22,918 nt of DNA, taken from assembly GCA_002342805.1 (NCBI GenBank), contig DDQW01000002.1, positions 1 to 22,918 of the forward strand. The letters are read 5' to 3'. Shown piece by piece: positions 1 to 8,063 of the stretch. Source of the stretch: Clostridiales bacterium UBA2432. Its GTDB lineage: Bacteria; Bacillota; Clostridia; Lachnospirales; Vallitaleaceae. The position numbers were made by a program, and so were the translations under genes. Every line of letters starts with the position of its first letter. The first letter of the stretch is position 1. Under the pieces are notes generated by a model. It was not told the DNA's origin, ran no database searches, and saw nothing but the letters and a program-made list of their open reading frames with translations.

Positions 1-150
1 GATACTCGCTAAACACTAGCTGTTCGCTATTACTTTTACTTGATCTCTCAAGAATTTTTTAGGTATAACTTGGTTTACTTCACTATTCAATTATCAAAAG
101 GTTCGTGTGTTGCTTATTGTTCTTATGTTTCGCTGCCGTTTTGAGCAACG
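1..150 (-). other. Leader region resembling an rRNA operon leader (boxA-like)
   Basis: No protein gene is visible here. Read on the minus strand, the stretch lies directly downstream of the strong promoter at 157-185 and contains GAACCTTTTGATAATTGAAT (about 85-105), close to the boxA-containing leader or spacer sequence found before 16S and 23S rRNA genes in Firmicutes (TTCTTTGAAAACTGAATAG type). An imperfect stem (GCGAACA with TGTTTAGC) lies near the left edge. I infer that a rRNA operon starts left of the window. The rRNA itself is not in view, so this rests on promoter and leader resemblance only. Confidence 0.55.
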
Positions 151-156
151 AAGATT

Positions 157-185
157 AGTATAGCAACCCAGGAACCTTTTGTCAA
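157..185 (-). promoter_or_regulatory. Strong sigma-A promoter, probably rrn P
   Basis: On the minus strand there is an exact -35 TTGACA (185-180), a 17-base spacer and -10 TATACT (162-157). The bases upstream of the -35 (about 186-225) are almost entirely A/T with A-tracts, like an UP element. The promoter points left, away from the beta-galactosidase gene, into the boxA-like leader. This combination is typical of stable RNA operons. Confidence 0.75.
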
Positions 186-252
186 CAACTTTTTTTATTT
201 ATTTTCAATTATTCTTCAAAAACTTTATCGAAATTGATCTTCAACTCCTCAA

Positions 253-273
253 AAACACCCAAAATCAGGGTTT
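253..273 (-). terminator. Weak possible terminator after the beta-galactosidase gene
   Basis: Minus-strand hairpin AAACCC-TGATTTT-GGGTGTTT followed by T residues, about 35 bases after the beta-galactosidase stop. The stem is short (about 6 bp with a bulged G), so termination would be weak. The 306-base non-coding stretch 1-305 otherwise holds the promoter and leader described above. Confidence 0.35.
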
Positions 274-305
274 CTCCCAATCTATAAATAATAAATCCTT
301 TGATT

Positions 306-2357
306 TTATTTTTTATAGATTTTTATTCCATAGCCTTCAATAGAAATTTTTCCGTGTTCACTGATGTTCTCAAGAATATTTTCCATATCGACGGAACCAA
401 TATCAAGACTTTGTGTTTTTTCCGTAAAGTTCATGATAAAGATAAATGTATTGTTTTCATCATAACGTGTTTGTATCGATACCCCTTCCGGTAGTCTCGC
501 TTCTAATACGGGCTTCAATTGAAGTTCTTGAATTAAATGCCCATAAAATTCTTCTTCAAAGTCTTGATTATTTCTAAAGGCAATATAATAGGCCTGACCT
601 TCTCCAAACTTATTTACAGTCAATGCCGGTTGCCCTGCATAAAAATCACTTGCATAGGTCGCAAGGGACCTTGCTGTTTCAAGATGAATCATGTCACACA
701 TATCCACGACTTTGTATGTCTTGCCATTTAAGGCTTCTATATGTACATTAACTTCGTTAAACTCTTCTGGGTGCAGAGAATCTGTCTCTTCAGTCCATAC
801 GCCCAAGACATTCCGTAAGGGCCCCGGAAATCCACCAAGAAAACAGAGATCATTCTCATTGACCATGCCAGACAAATAGGTTGCCACAAAGGTACCCCCG
901 TCTTTAACAAATGCCTCAATGCGCTTTGCAATATCTCCTCTTAACATATATAACATAGGTGCAACCAGAACTTTGTACTGACTGAGCGATTGTTCCATAT
1001 CGATAATGTCGACCGCAACTCCTTTTTTCCAAAATCCAGAATAATGCTTAATAACGGTTTCAGGATATTTTTTTGCCGCGTTATTAAAACCTCTCGTATC
1101 TTCAATACCCCATCGATTTTCCCAATCATATATAATGGCAACTTCTGGTTTTACTGAAGTCCCGATAATATCGTCTAATTTTTCTAAGGCTTTTCCAACC
1201 TCTGATACATCTTTAAAGACACGTGTGTCTTCATGTCCACAATGATCGATGACTGCTCCATGAAATTTTTCGACGGATCCACGACTTTTACGCCATTGAA
1301 AATATTGAACTGTATCTGAACCATGGGCAATCGCCTGTAATGAAGCCAGCAAATGCATTCCTGGTCTTTTTAGTTTCGATACGCTTTGCCAATTCGTGAC
1401 ACTGGGCGTACTTTCCATAAGCATGAAAGGTTTTCCGCCTTTTAGGCTTCGATTCAAATCATGTAAAAAGGCTGTTTCAAGTGCAATATTGACATGTCCA
1501 GTGCTTGCATGATGCCACATGGGATAACTATCCCAGGATACAACATCTAATGAACGTGCCATTTTCCAATAATTGAGTCCTTCAAAAATCCCCATAAAAT
1601 TCGTTGTTATGGGAAGTTCCGGCGTCAACTCCCGTAATGGTTTCATTTCATTTTCCATAAAATCAATAGTTTGATCTGTTACAAAACGCTTCCAGTCTAA
1701 GGTTAATCCATGTACGGAACGTTCTCCATTCGTTGATGGCGCTTGAATCTGATCCCAATCTGTGTAAATGTGGCTCCAAAAGCTTGTCCACCAAGCATGA
1801 TTCAATTGTTCCAGATCATTATTATATTTTTTCTTTAGCCAATTTCGAAATGCATCTTGGCATAAATCACAATGACACTCTCCGCTAAACTCATTACTAA
1901 TATGCCAAGCAATGAGTGCCGGATGGTCTTTGTACCTATTTGCCAATTCTGTGTTGATGTGCTGTGTTTTTTCCCGATAAATGGGTGCAGTAAAACAATG
2001 ATTATGTCGCTCACCATGTAGATTTTTAGTACGATCTGCATTGGTTCGAAGCACTTGTGGATATTTTTGTGATAGCCAGGCCGGTCTTGCGCCACTGGGT
2101 GTTGCCAATATTGCATATTTCCCCTCAGCTGCAAGTCGATCCATTATCTGATCCATCCACGAAAAATCAAATCGGCCTTCCTCTGGCTCTAGTGAACTCC
2201 ATGAGAAGATACCAATAGTCATCACATTCACATGGGCCAAATCCATCAATCGAAAATCTTCATCCCATATGCCTTCATAATGTATCCATTGGTCCGGATT
2301 ATAGTCTCCACCATGTATCATTTTAGGAATTTTTCTACTAATCGGTCCGTAGTTCAT
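306..2357 (-). CDS. Beta-galactosidase, glycoside hydrolase family 42
   Basis: A 683-residue cytoplasmic enzyme (no signal peptide) that hydrolyses terminal beta-D-galactosides from small oligosaccharides. The N-terminal TIM barrel opens with a GGDYNPDQW motif near residue 16. The general acid/base is Glu156 in WHISNEF and the nucleophile Glu315 in LMESTPS. Four cysteines, C121 and C161/C163/C166 (ECHCDLC), match the zinc site known in Thermus GH42 enzymes. Residues after about 400 form the trimerisation and C-terminal beta domains. Length is normal for GH42. The start has an AAGGA ribosome site 10 bases upstream. It is transcribed divergently from an AraC-type regulator, with a promoter and inverted repeat between them, so that regulator probably controls it. 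The natural substrate cannot be read from the sequence. Confidence 0.93.
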   Translation of the reverse strand: MNYGPISRKIPKMIHGGDYNPDQWIHYEGIWDEDFRLMDLAHVNVMTIGIFSWSSLEPEEGRFDFSWMDQIMDRLAAEGKYAILATPSGARPAWLSQKYPQVLRTNADRTKNLHGERHNHCFTAPIYREKTQHINTELANRYKDHPALIAWHISNEFSGECHCDLCQDAFRNWLKKKYNNDLEQLNHAWWTSFWSHIYTDWDQIQAPSTNGERSVHGLTLDWKRFVTDQTIDFMENEMKPLRELTPELPITTNFMGIFEGLNYWKMARSLDVVSWDSYPMWHHASTGHVNIALETAFLHDLNRSLKGGKPFMLMESTPSVTNWQSVSKLKRPGMHLLASLQAIAHGSDTVQYFQWRKSRGSVEKFHGAVIDHCGHEDTRVFKDVSEVGKALEKLDDIIGTSVKPEVAIIYDWENRWGIEDTRGFNNAAKKYPETVIKHYSGFWKKGVAVDIIDMEQSLSQYKVLVAPMLYMLRGDIAKRIEAFVKDGGTFVATYLSGMVNENDLCFLGGFPGPLRNVLGVWTEETDSLHPEEFNEVNVHIEALNGKTYKVVDMCDMIHLETARSLATYASDFYAGQPALTVNKFGEGQAYYIAFRNNQDFEEEFYGHLIQELQLKPVLEARLPEGVSIQTRYDENNTFIFIMNFTEKTQSLDIGSVDMENILENISEHGKISIEGYGIKIYKK

Positions 2358-2376
2358 CTTTACATCATCCTTCCAT

Positions 2377-2412
2377 AAACGTATAATATAAGTATAATGT
2401 TATTATACGTTT
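2377..2412. promoter_or_regulatory. 12-bp perfect inverted repeat, candidate operator
   Basis: AAACGTATAATA (2377-2388) and its exact reverse complement (2401-2412) flank a 12-base centre. The right arm covers the -10 hexamer of the inferred beta-galactosidase promoter, so a protein bound here would affect that promoter. The divergent position makes an operator more likely than a terminator. Confidence 0.55.
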
Positions 2413-2460
2413 CGAATCATCGCTATTCAATATAAGGTTTTTAATATCGATATAAGTATA
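2386..2460 (+). repeat. Direct repeat ATATAAGTATA, two copies
   Basis: ATATAAGTATA occurs at 2386-2396 and 2450-2460, start to start 64 bases, about six helical turns. One copy lies in the beta-galactosidase promoter region and one just before the regulator gene. Paired regulator sites are possible, but the sequence is A/T-rich and chance cannot be excluded. Confidence 0.3.
2402..2430 (-). promoter_or_regulatory. Promoter of the beta-galactosidase gene
   Basis: Minus strand TTGAAT (2430-2425), 17-base spacer, TATAAT (2407-2402), about 45 bases before the beta-galactosidase start codon. The -10 lies inside the right arm of the 2377-2412 inverted repeat. Confidence 0.6.
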
Positions 2461-2467
2461 TTGTCAT

Positions 2468-2472
2468 GGAGG
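2468..2472 (+). promoter_or_regulatory. Ribosome binding site that sets the regulator start
   Basis: GGAGG with a 6-base gap to ATG 2479. It rules out the upstream in-frame TTG at 2461, which would lie before the site. Confidence 0.7.
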
Positions 2473-2478
2473 ACGTTT

Positions 2479-3288
2479 ATGTATTTTCCAATTATAACCG
2501 AAGAAGAAGAATTATTACCTATGTATATAACCGGTATGGGACATCAGCAGCCTCAAGAAAACATTGATCGTCCCAAGGGTTTTTCTGATTATCAATGGAT
2601 TTATTGCGCAAATGGAGAAGGGGAAATCACAATTGATTACCAGAAGTTTATCGTCACTTCCGGTCAAAGTTTTTATATAGCACCGCATATTCCTCATCAG
2701 TACAAGGCAACAGGAAAACACTGGGAAACTTACTGGATTATGTATAAGGGAACAAGTCTCGATCTGATATACCATCAGTTAAATCTGGGACCATTTGGCG
2801 TTTTCCAATTAGGTACACCTCTAAAACTTTATAAATTAATATATCACTTGTTAGAAAGCGACCAGGCTCATAAAACAATCGACTCAAGCGCTTTATTATA
2901 TAGCTTAATTATCGAACAAAAAAATAGTCTCCAAAGTACACTGACTTCAAAGACTGTTTCTCCTCTTGATAAACTCCAACCCGTTATTCAATATATGCGT
3001 TATCACCTAGATGAAGATTTAAGCTTAGACCTCCTTGCCAAAATTATTGATGTTACAACATACTATTTATGCAAGCTCTTTAAAAGCGCTTTCAGTTTAA
3101 CGCCCATTACCTATCTAACCCGATTGCGCATTCAACGTTCTAAGGAATTATTACTTACCCAACCTACTTATCCCATCCATCATATCAGTGGTCTCGTCGG
3201 CTATAGGGATACTAGCTATTTTTGCCATATGTTCAAAAAAAACGAGGGGGTATCACCCACTGAGTTTCGAAAAACACATGGTTTATAA
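2479..3288 (+). CDS. AraC-family transcriptional regulator
   Basis: A 269-residue cytoplasmic DNA-binding regulator. Residues about 20-100 form a cupin-type ligand-binding domain (repeated beta strands, GQSFYIAPHIPHQY), and the last 100 residues hold two helix-turn-helix motifs of the AraC/XylS class (LSLDLLAKIIDVTTYYLCKL, then IHHISGLVGYRDTSYFCHMF with the usual F-K-x-x-G-x-S-P-x-x-F-R ending). I chose ATG 2479 because GGAGG at 2468-2472 sits 6 bases before it; an in-frame TTG at 2461 precedes the ribosome site. It is divergent from the GH42 gene and probably regulates it, sensing a sugar released from galactosides. The ligand is unknown. Its stop is only 8 bases from the convergent cutC stop. 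Confidence 0.9.
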   Translation: MYFPIITEEEELLPMYITGMGHQQPQENIDRPKGFSDYQWIYCANGEGEITIDYQKFIVTSGQSFYIAPHIPHQYKATGKHWETYWIMYKGTSLDLIYHQLNLGPFGVFQLGTPLKLYKLIYHLLESDQAHKTIDSSALLYSLIIEQKNSLQSTLTSKTVSPLDKLQPVIQYMRYHLDEDLSLDLLAKIIDVTTYYLCKLFKSAFSLTPITYLTRLRIQRSKELLLTQPTYPIHHISGLVGYRDTSYFCHMFKKNEGVSPTEFRKTHGL

Positions 3289-3296
3289 AGATGCTT

Positions 3297-4052
3297 CTAG
3301 GATCTGAACTCGCTTTTGTTTAAATGCATGTAGACCTTATGTATTTTTTCGCTGTCAGTTTCCCAACGCGCATATTCGTCAATTTGATTGACTCCCATGG
3401 TCACACCTTCTTTTCGATACTTCATAGGGCTATCATACCTTTTTTTCCCAGACAAGTGAAATGTATGGGCTCTGGTTATTTGAATGAGCTCATCAATGTT
3501 GTCCGCATTGACGCCACTTCCAACCATGATGTCAATGCATTTATCCGAACGTTTAACCAGCTCCTGAATCACCGACACTCCATCCATACAGTGATTTTTT
3601 TGCCCGGATGTTAAAATCGTATGTACTCCAAGTGCTTTGGCATTTTCAAGTGCTCGATAGGGATCTTCGGTCACATCAAACGCCCTATGCAAAGTGATAT
3701 GCATGCCTGATGCCCTTACAATCAGTTCTTGCATTCGCTCTATATCGAGTGTGCCATCAGCTCGTAATATTCCGATAACAACCCCTTCTGCTCCTGCATC
3801 TTTAAACATATCAATTTCGCGTTTCATAACTTGAAACTCATAGTCAGTATAACAAAAGTCTCCCGACCTAGGTCGAATCAAGACATGTACTTTCATGCCG
3901 GTTGTAACTTTAACCAATTCATATAAGGCTAAACTCGGACTGGTTCCCCCCACTAGCAAATTACTACATAATTCTAATCGATTCGCACCACCTTTTTTTG
4001 CTTCAATCGCAGATTCTACTGTATCGACACAGGCTTCCAATAAAAATTGCAT
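3297..4052 (-). CDS. cutC: CutC family TIM-barrel protein
   Basis: A 251-residue cytoplasmic protein of normal CutC length. Family signatures are clear: EACVDTVESAIEAKKGGANR with ELCSNL (residues about 7-30), VLIRPRSGDFCYTD (about 57-70), GVVIGIL and LHRAFDVTEDP (about 119-129), LTSG and MVGSGV. The fold is a TIM barrel. The protein was named for copper homeostasis in E. coli, but that role has been disputed and the biochemical activity is not settled. An AAGGAG site lies 6 bases before the ATG. It converges with the AraC regulator with 8 bases between stops and no visible terminator, and diverges from the small gene at 4178. Nothing links it directly to the sugar pathway. Confidence 0.9.
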   Translation of the reverse strand: MQFLLEACVDTVESAIEAKKGGANRLELCSNLLVGGTSPSLALYELVKVTTGMKVHVLIRPRSGDFCYTDYEFQVMKREIDMFKDAGAEGVVIGILRADGTLDIERMQELIVRASGMHITLHRAFDVTEDPYRALENAKALGVHTILTSGQKNHCMDGVSVIQELVKRSDKCIDIMVGSGVNADNIDELIQITRAHTFHLSGKKRYDSPMKYRKEGVTMGVNQIDEYARWETDSEKIHKVYMHLNKSEFRS

Positions 4053-4112
4053 TAAATTCTCCTTCGTGGACTCTCTAAGCCTTCTAAATTTTAAAATTCA
4101 AAAAAATTATGT

Positions 4113-4169
4113 TATAATATTAGTATATTCGTATTTTGCAATTATTCAATATTTTTTTAACCTAGGAGG
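4113..4169 (+). promoter_or_regulatory. Promoter -10 and ribosome site for the 4178 gene
   Basis: A consensus TATAAT at 4113-4118 and AGGAGG at 4164-4169, 8 bases before ATG 4178. No good -35 is seen at the expected distance, so a weak or extended promoter is possible. Confidence 0.4.
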
Positions 4170-4177
4170 TTATATCT

Positions 4178-4720
4178 ATGAAAAAATTAATTATTGCCAC
4201 CTTTGAACTAGAAGATGAAGCTATTAATTTACTCAAACAATTAGAGAATGAAAACATTAATGTTAAGGAAACATCTATTGTAAATAAATCTGAGGACACC
4301 TCCGTATTAGGAGCAGTCAACATTGATCCGGATGAACATAAGATTGATTCATCTCAGAAAAAATCAAAGGATCCAATTGATTACAATGATAATGAACCTG
4401 TAATCCCAGCAGGCGGAAATACTACCACCCCATATCCATACCCCTATCCATATGGTATCGGAGTTTTTTCGTATTCAAACAATGGTGCTGTTACCATTAC
4501 AGGTCCTCTCTTCTATAACATTTCTGAGGAAGAAGAAAAAGATTTAAGCAAATATTTAGAAAAAAGAGGAATTCCATCTTCGGATATCAAAAAGTTTGAA
4601 CAAGCTTTATTAAAAAATCATACTGTTTTTTTAGTTGATTCAAATGATGAAGAAGCCAGTATCATTGCCACAAAGTTTTTAAGTCATGGTGCTCTTGATG
4701 TTGAAACTTATGATCAGTAA
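4178..4720 (+). CDS. Unrecognised 180-residue protein with a Pro-Tyr repeat
   Basis: Translation is well supported: AGGAGG 8 bases before ATG, a -10 upstream and a terminator downstream. Residues 1-35 (MKKLIIATFELEDEAINLLKQL...) and about 100-180 look like two alpha/beta units, broadly like the small stress proteins that open with a strand and then a helix of the YflT/GspM type. Between them lies an acidic, Asn/Asp/Ser-rich linker and PYPYPYPYG (about residues 86-94). There is no signal peptide, membrane segment or cysteine. The protein is strongly acidic. I cannot name a function; the stress-protein resemblance is only by eye. It stands alone on the plus strand between cutC and the fucose operon, so it is probably a separate transcription unit. 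Confidence 0.8.
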   Translation: MKKLIIATFELEDEAINLLKQLENENINVKETSIVNKSEDTSVLGAVNIDPDEHKIDSSQKKSKDPIDYNDNEPVIPAGGNTTTPYPYPYPYGIGVFSYSNNGAVTITGPLFYNISEEEEKDLSKYLEKRGIPSSDIKKFEQALLKNHTVFLVDSNDEEASIIATKFLSHGALDVETYDQ

Positions 4721-4744
4721 AGAAACTATCCTGAAGTAAAGCAT

Positions 4745-4787
4745 AAAAAAGCTGCCACCAATGAATATCGTTGGCGGCAGCTTTTTT
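4745..4787. terminator. Bidirectional Rho-independent terminator
   Basis: A 17-bp stem (AAAAAAGCTGCCACCAA with TTGGCGGCAGCTTTTTT, one mismatch) and a 9-base loop. An A-tract on one side and a T-tract on the other make it work in both directions. It lies between the convergent ends of the 4178 gene and the kinase gene. Confidence 0.92.
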
Positions 4788-4795
4788 TTAGGCAC

Positions 4796-6166
4796 TTACA
4801 TGCTTGCTTCAAGTACTTTTATACGTTCTTCTTTTTTTATTGTTCCAAGTGCAATAAATTGTTCTGTAATGTTTCCAAGAGCTGTTGCTTCTTTAGAAGC
4901 AAAAATCAACTTTTTCTTACTGTATTTTTCAATCAACTGACAGAGCAACTGATCTTGAACACCGCCTCCAAACATACATACACGATCATACTTTTTGTTA
5001 ACGGCTTCTTCAAGTTCTGATAAAGTCTTTGCAATCTGTTTAGCAAGGCTTTCTTCAATGACACGGACAACTTCACCGATGGTGTTTGGAACCTGTTGGT
5101 TGGTCTCTTGACAGTATTGTTGTACCTTGATTGGCATATCTCCCGGTTCAAAGAAACGTGTATCATATATATCAATAATACTGTTCATCGAAGCTTCACG
5201 TGCAACTTCAACCATCTCCCCAAAGCCGATATTCATGCCGTTATTTTCCCAGTAGCGCTTGGATTCTTGTAAAATCCACAATCCCACATGATTTTTCAAT
5301 AAGTTAACGGATGGATAAGATCCGCCTTCATTGGTTAATCCATATTCCATCACTTTTTTATTCATGGTCATCTTTTCTTGTTTGGCTCCAACGATAACCC
5401 ATGTTCCTGTTGCAATAAATAAATAATCCTCTTCCATGGGCAGTCCTTGCAGTGCAAGTGCCGTATCATGGCTTGTAACGGAGATAACATCAAACCCGTC
5501 AATCCCCAGTTCTTTTGTTATCTCTTCTTTTATCGAACCAAGATTAGTTCCTGACGGTGTAATCGGCATAAATAAGTCCGGATTAAATCCAAGTTCTTGG
5601 ATTAAGGGTTGATTCCAATCCATCGTTTCATAATCAAAAAGTTGCGTTGTTGTCGCCATGCTATATTCGGACAGTTTTTTTCCCGTTAAAAAATAGTTGA
5701 ATAAATCCGGGATATTTAAGATAGCATTCGCCTGATTCCATCGGATATACCGATCTACCATGAACTGGTTTATCGTATTATAGCTCACACAATCCATTCC
5801 AGTTCTTTCTTTTAAGGCTTTTTCATCATATCGTTCCAGTAAACGCTCCATCCCTTGACTGCATCGTTCATCTCGATAATGAATGGGATTAGCCATTAAC
5901 TCACCTTCATCGTCGAGCACGCCATAATCCACGCCCCATGAATCGATACCCACACTTTGTATCTTATAGCCTTGATTTTCTGCTTTAATCAAGGCTGTTT
6001 TTAGCTCAAAAAGTAAGCGCGGGAAGTCCCAATAAAGATAATTATTCATCTTCACCGGATTATTGGCAAAGCGATGCACTTCATGTAGAACAATCTTTCC
6101 TCGATTGTATTCGCCTACAATGGCTCGTCCGTTACTTGCACCTAAGTCAAAGGCTAAAACTTGCAT
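4796..6166 (-). CDS. RhaB-like sugar kinase (L-fuculose or L-rhamnulose kinase)
   Basis: A 456-residue cytoplasmic FGGY-family kinase. The N-terminal ATPase lobe starts FDLGASNGRA, followed by VHRFANNPV, GIDSWGVDYG and NPIHYRD, which are the signatures of the rhamnulokinase branch rather than of E. coli FucK. The catalytic base is Asp near residue 234 (TSHDTA). The second lobe has TGTW and FGGGVQ. It transfers phosphate from ATP to C1 of a ketose. Because it lies 18 bases after fucI, L-fuculose is the likely substrate; it may also use L-rhamnulose. ATG 6166 has AAGGAGG at a 7-base gap; an in-frame TTG at 6169 is too close. Last gene of the transport operon, ended by the 4745-4787 terminator. 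Confidence 0.85.
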   Translation of the reverse strand: MQVLAFDLGASNGRAIVGEYNRGKIVLHEVHRFANNPVKMNNYLYWDFPRLLFELKTALIKAENQGYKIQSVGIDSWGVDYGVLDDEGELMANPIHYRDERCSQGMERLLERYDEKALKERTGMDCVSYNTINQFMVDRYIRWNQANAILNIPDLFNYFLTGKKLSEYSMATTTQLFDYETMDWNQPLIQELGFNPDLFMPITPSGTNLGSIKEEITKELGIDGFDVISVTSHDTALALQGLPMEEDYLFIATGTWVIVGAKQEKMTMNKKVMEYGLTNEGGSYPSVNLLKNHVGLWILQESKRYWENNGMNIGFGEMVEVAREASMNSIIDIYDTRFFEPGDMPIKVQQYCQETNQQVPNTIGEVVRVIEESLAKQIAKTLSELEEAVNKKYDRVCMFGGGVQDQLLCQLIEKYSKKKLIFASKEATALGNITEQFIALGTIKKEERIKVLEASM

Positions 6167-6184
6167 CAATGAACCTCCTTATGC

Positions 6185-7972
6185 CTATTTTTTGTATAGT
6201 GCTCCATAGGATTGACATGCTCTAAAGTCTGCACCTTCTAAATCAGTCGTTCCGAATCCACTCCATGCCTTTGGCCTAAAAATTCGGCTTTCGTCTACGT
6301 TATGCATACTTACAGGAATTCTTAACATAGAGGCTAAGGTGATCAACTGGTCTCCAATATGTCCATAGCTGATGGCTCCATGATTGGCCCCCCATGTGTT
6401 CATTACTGAATAGACATCTTTAAAGGCGCCTTGGCCGGTTAAAATTGGTGTGAACCAGGTTGTGGGCCAAGCCGGATCTGTTCGTTGATCCAAAACATCA
6501 TGGACTTCATCCGGTAACTCCACTGTATATCCTTCAGCAATCTGTAAAACCGGTCCAAGACCCTTGATGATGTTAATTCGAGACATGGTTACCGGCATAT
6601 TTTCTCGTGTTACAAAACGGGACGAGAATCCACCGCCACGGAAATACTCTCTGTTTGCCGGACAGAAGCTTGTTGCATCAAGGCAACGCTTGGCTTCCTC
6701 TTCTTGGATTTCCCAATAGGGTTTCATGACAGGTCGGCCCTGCTCATCACTCTGTTGTCCTGTTCCGTCTAATGTCGTTGAGCCACTGTTAATCAAATGA
6801 ATAATACCATTAACTGCTCGACCTGTAAGATCATGTCCCGTTACACGTTTAACCGCTTCAGGACTCCAATAGGTTCTGACGTCGGAGAATATTTGAGCTG
6901 TTCCTGTTAAGAGATGTCCAAACAGCATGGGGGCCCCATTAAGACTATCATTTTCTGTGGCGACGACAAAGGCTTCGCGAATACCATTCCAGTCAAAGGA
7001 GGAGTTTAATATGGTCTCTAAAAAATCGCCGTTGGGAAGATAATCTGTCCATTGGCGTTGACCTTGAAAACCTGCTGCGATGGCATGGTGTCCGGCCGCT
7101 TCTTCGGCAAATCCAAGTTCTTTGAGTTTTGGATTACCCACCATTAAATCTCTAAATATAAGGGTCATCTTGACCACATATTCCCAATAGGCATCTAAAT
7201 CTTTGCGGTCCCAGGGCTTTTTATTATAATCCGGGCCTTCTTTACAGTTATCTTTAACCCAAGCCAAGGCTTTTTCATATTCTTCTTCATCATATATATT
7301 TTCTTGAATACGTCGTGAGATTTCACACATATCCACATACTCATTACGCATGCCAAGATAGTCATTAAAGAAGTTAGCGTCAACAACCGAACCGGCAATT
7401 CCCATGGATACTGTTCCAACCGATAAGTATGCCTTGTCTTTCATCGTTGCAACTGCTATTCCTGATCGAATAAATAATAAGAGTTTACGCTGTACATCTT
7501 CAGGAATCGTTTCATCACCACCATCTTGAACATCTTGACCGTAAATGGTAAAGACAGGAAGGCCTAATTGGTCATGTCCCGCTGCCGCTGCTGCCAAATA
7601 TACCGCACCCGGGCGTTCGGTTCCGTTAAATCCCCAGATTGCCTTTGGACGCATGGCATTCATATCAATGGTTTCTGTTCCATAGCACCAACACGGTGTG
7701 ACGGTTAAGGAAAGACCAACACCTTGGCGTTGGAATTTTTCTTCGCAAGCTGCCGCTTCTGCTACACCACCTATAGTTGTATCTGCAATCACACATTCTA
7801 CCGGCTCGCCACTAGCATGTCTTACATTTTCTTCAATAAATTTTGCAGCATTTTTTGCCATTGTCATCGTTTGCTCTTCAAGCGATTCTCGAACACCTTG
7901 GCGTCGGCCATCGATAGTTGGGCGAATACCTACTTTGGGTAAGCTCCCATTTAATCTAAATTTTTTTTCCAT
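6185..7972 (-). CDS. fucI: L-fucose isomerase
   Basis: A 595-residue cytoplasmic enzyme converting L-fucose to L-fuculose, Mn2+-dependent. It is collinear with the 591-residue E. coli FucI: the start PKVGIRPTIDGRRQGVRESLE, then TPCWCYG, GFNGTERPGAVYL and GQDVQD. The three metal and catalytic residues are present with a constant +3 offset: Glu340 (VATEND), Asp364 (FSDVR) and His531 (GANHGA). These enzymes can also isomerise D-arabinose. An AAGGAGG site lies 9 bases before ATG. It follows the sugar-binding lipoprotein gene after a 91-base gap that holds a long hairpin, and precedes the kinase. This gene is the main evidence that fucose is the pathway substrate. Confidence 0.96.
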   Translation of the reverse strand: MEKKFRLNGSLPKVGIRPTIDGRRQGVRESLEEQTMTMAKNAAKFIEENVRHASGEPVECVIADTTIGGVAEAAACEEKFQRQGVGLSLTVTPCWCYGTETIDMNAMRPKAIWGFNGTERPGAVYLAAAAAGHDQLGLPVFTIYGQDVQDGGDETIPEDVQRKLLLFIRSGIAVATMKDKAYLSVGTVSMGIAGSVVDANFFNDYLGMRNEYVDMCEISRRIQENIYDEEEYEKALAWVKDNCKEGPDYNKKPWDRKDLDAYWEYVVKMTLIFRDLMVGNPKLKELGFAEEAAGHHAIAAGFQGQRQWTDYLPNGDFLETILNSSFDWNGIREAFVVATENDSLNGAPMLFGHLLTGTAQIFSDVRTYWSPEAVKRVTGHDLTGRAVNGIIHLINSGSTTLDGTGQQSDEQGRPVMKPYWEIQEEEAKRCLDATSFCPANREYFRGGGFSSRFVTRENMPVTMSRINIIKGLGPVLQIAEGYTVELPDEVHDVLDQRTDPAWPTTWFTPILTGQGAFKDVYSVMNTWGANHGAISYGHIGDQLITLASMLRIPVSMHNVDESRIFRPKAWSGFGTTDLEGADFRACQSYGALYKK

Positions 7973-7999
7973 TCTTTTTTGCCTCCTTCTTATGCTCTT

Positions 8000-8039
8000 A
8001 GCACAACACTCCCTTGAGCTGACAAGGGAATGTTGTGCT
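8000..8039 (-). other. Long intercistronic hairpin between binding protein and fucI
   Basis: A 17-bp stem (8000-8016 with 8023-8039; core GCACAACATTCCCTTG on the minus strand) and a 6-base loop. The one mismatch on plus is a G-U wobble in the minus-strand RNA. No T-tract follows, so it is unlikely to be a strong terminator; it could protect the 3' end of the upstream binding-protein message or attenuate read-through into fucI. Confidence 0.75.
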
Positions 8040-8063
8040 TGAGATTTTCATATTTAATTGGAT

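Noticed and set aside
3324..3614. 96-residue plus-strand frame
   Set aside because: Antisense to cutC, which has clear family motifs throughout.
8000..8039. Classical Rho-independent terminator between binding protein and fucI
   Set aside because: The stem is strong but no T-tract follows on the transcribed strand, and fucI just downstream has no obvious promoter of its own.
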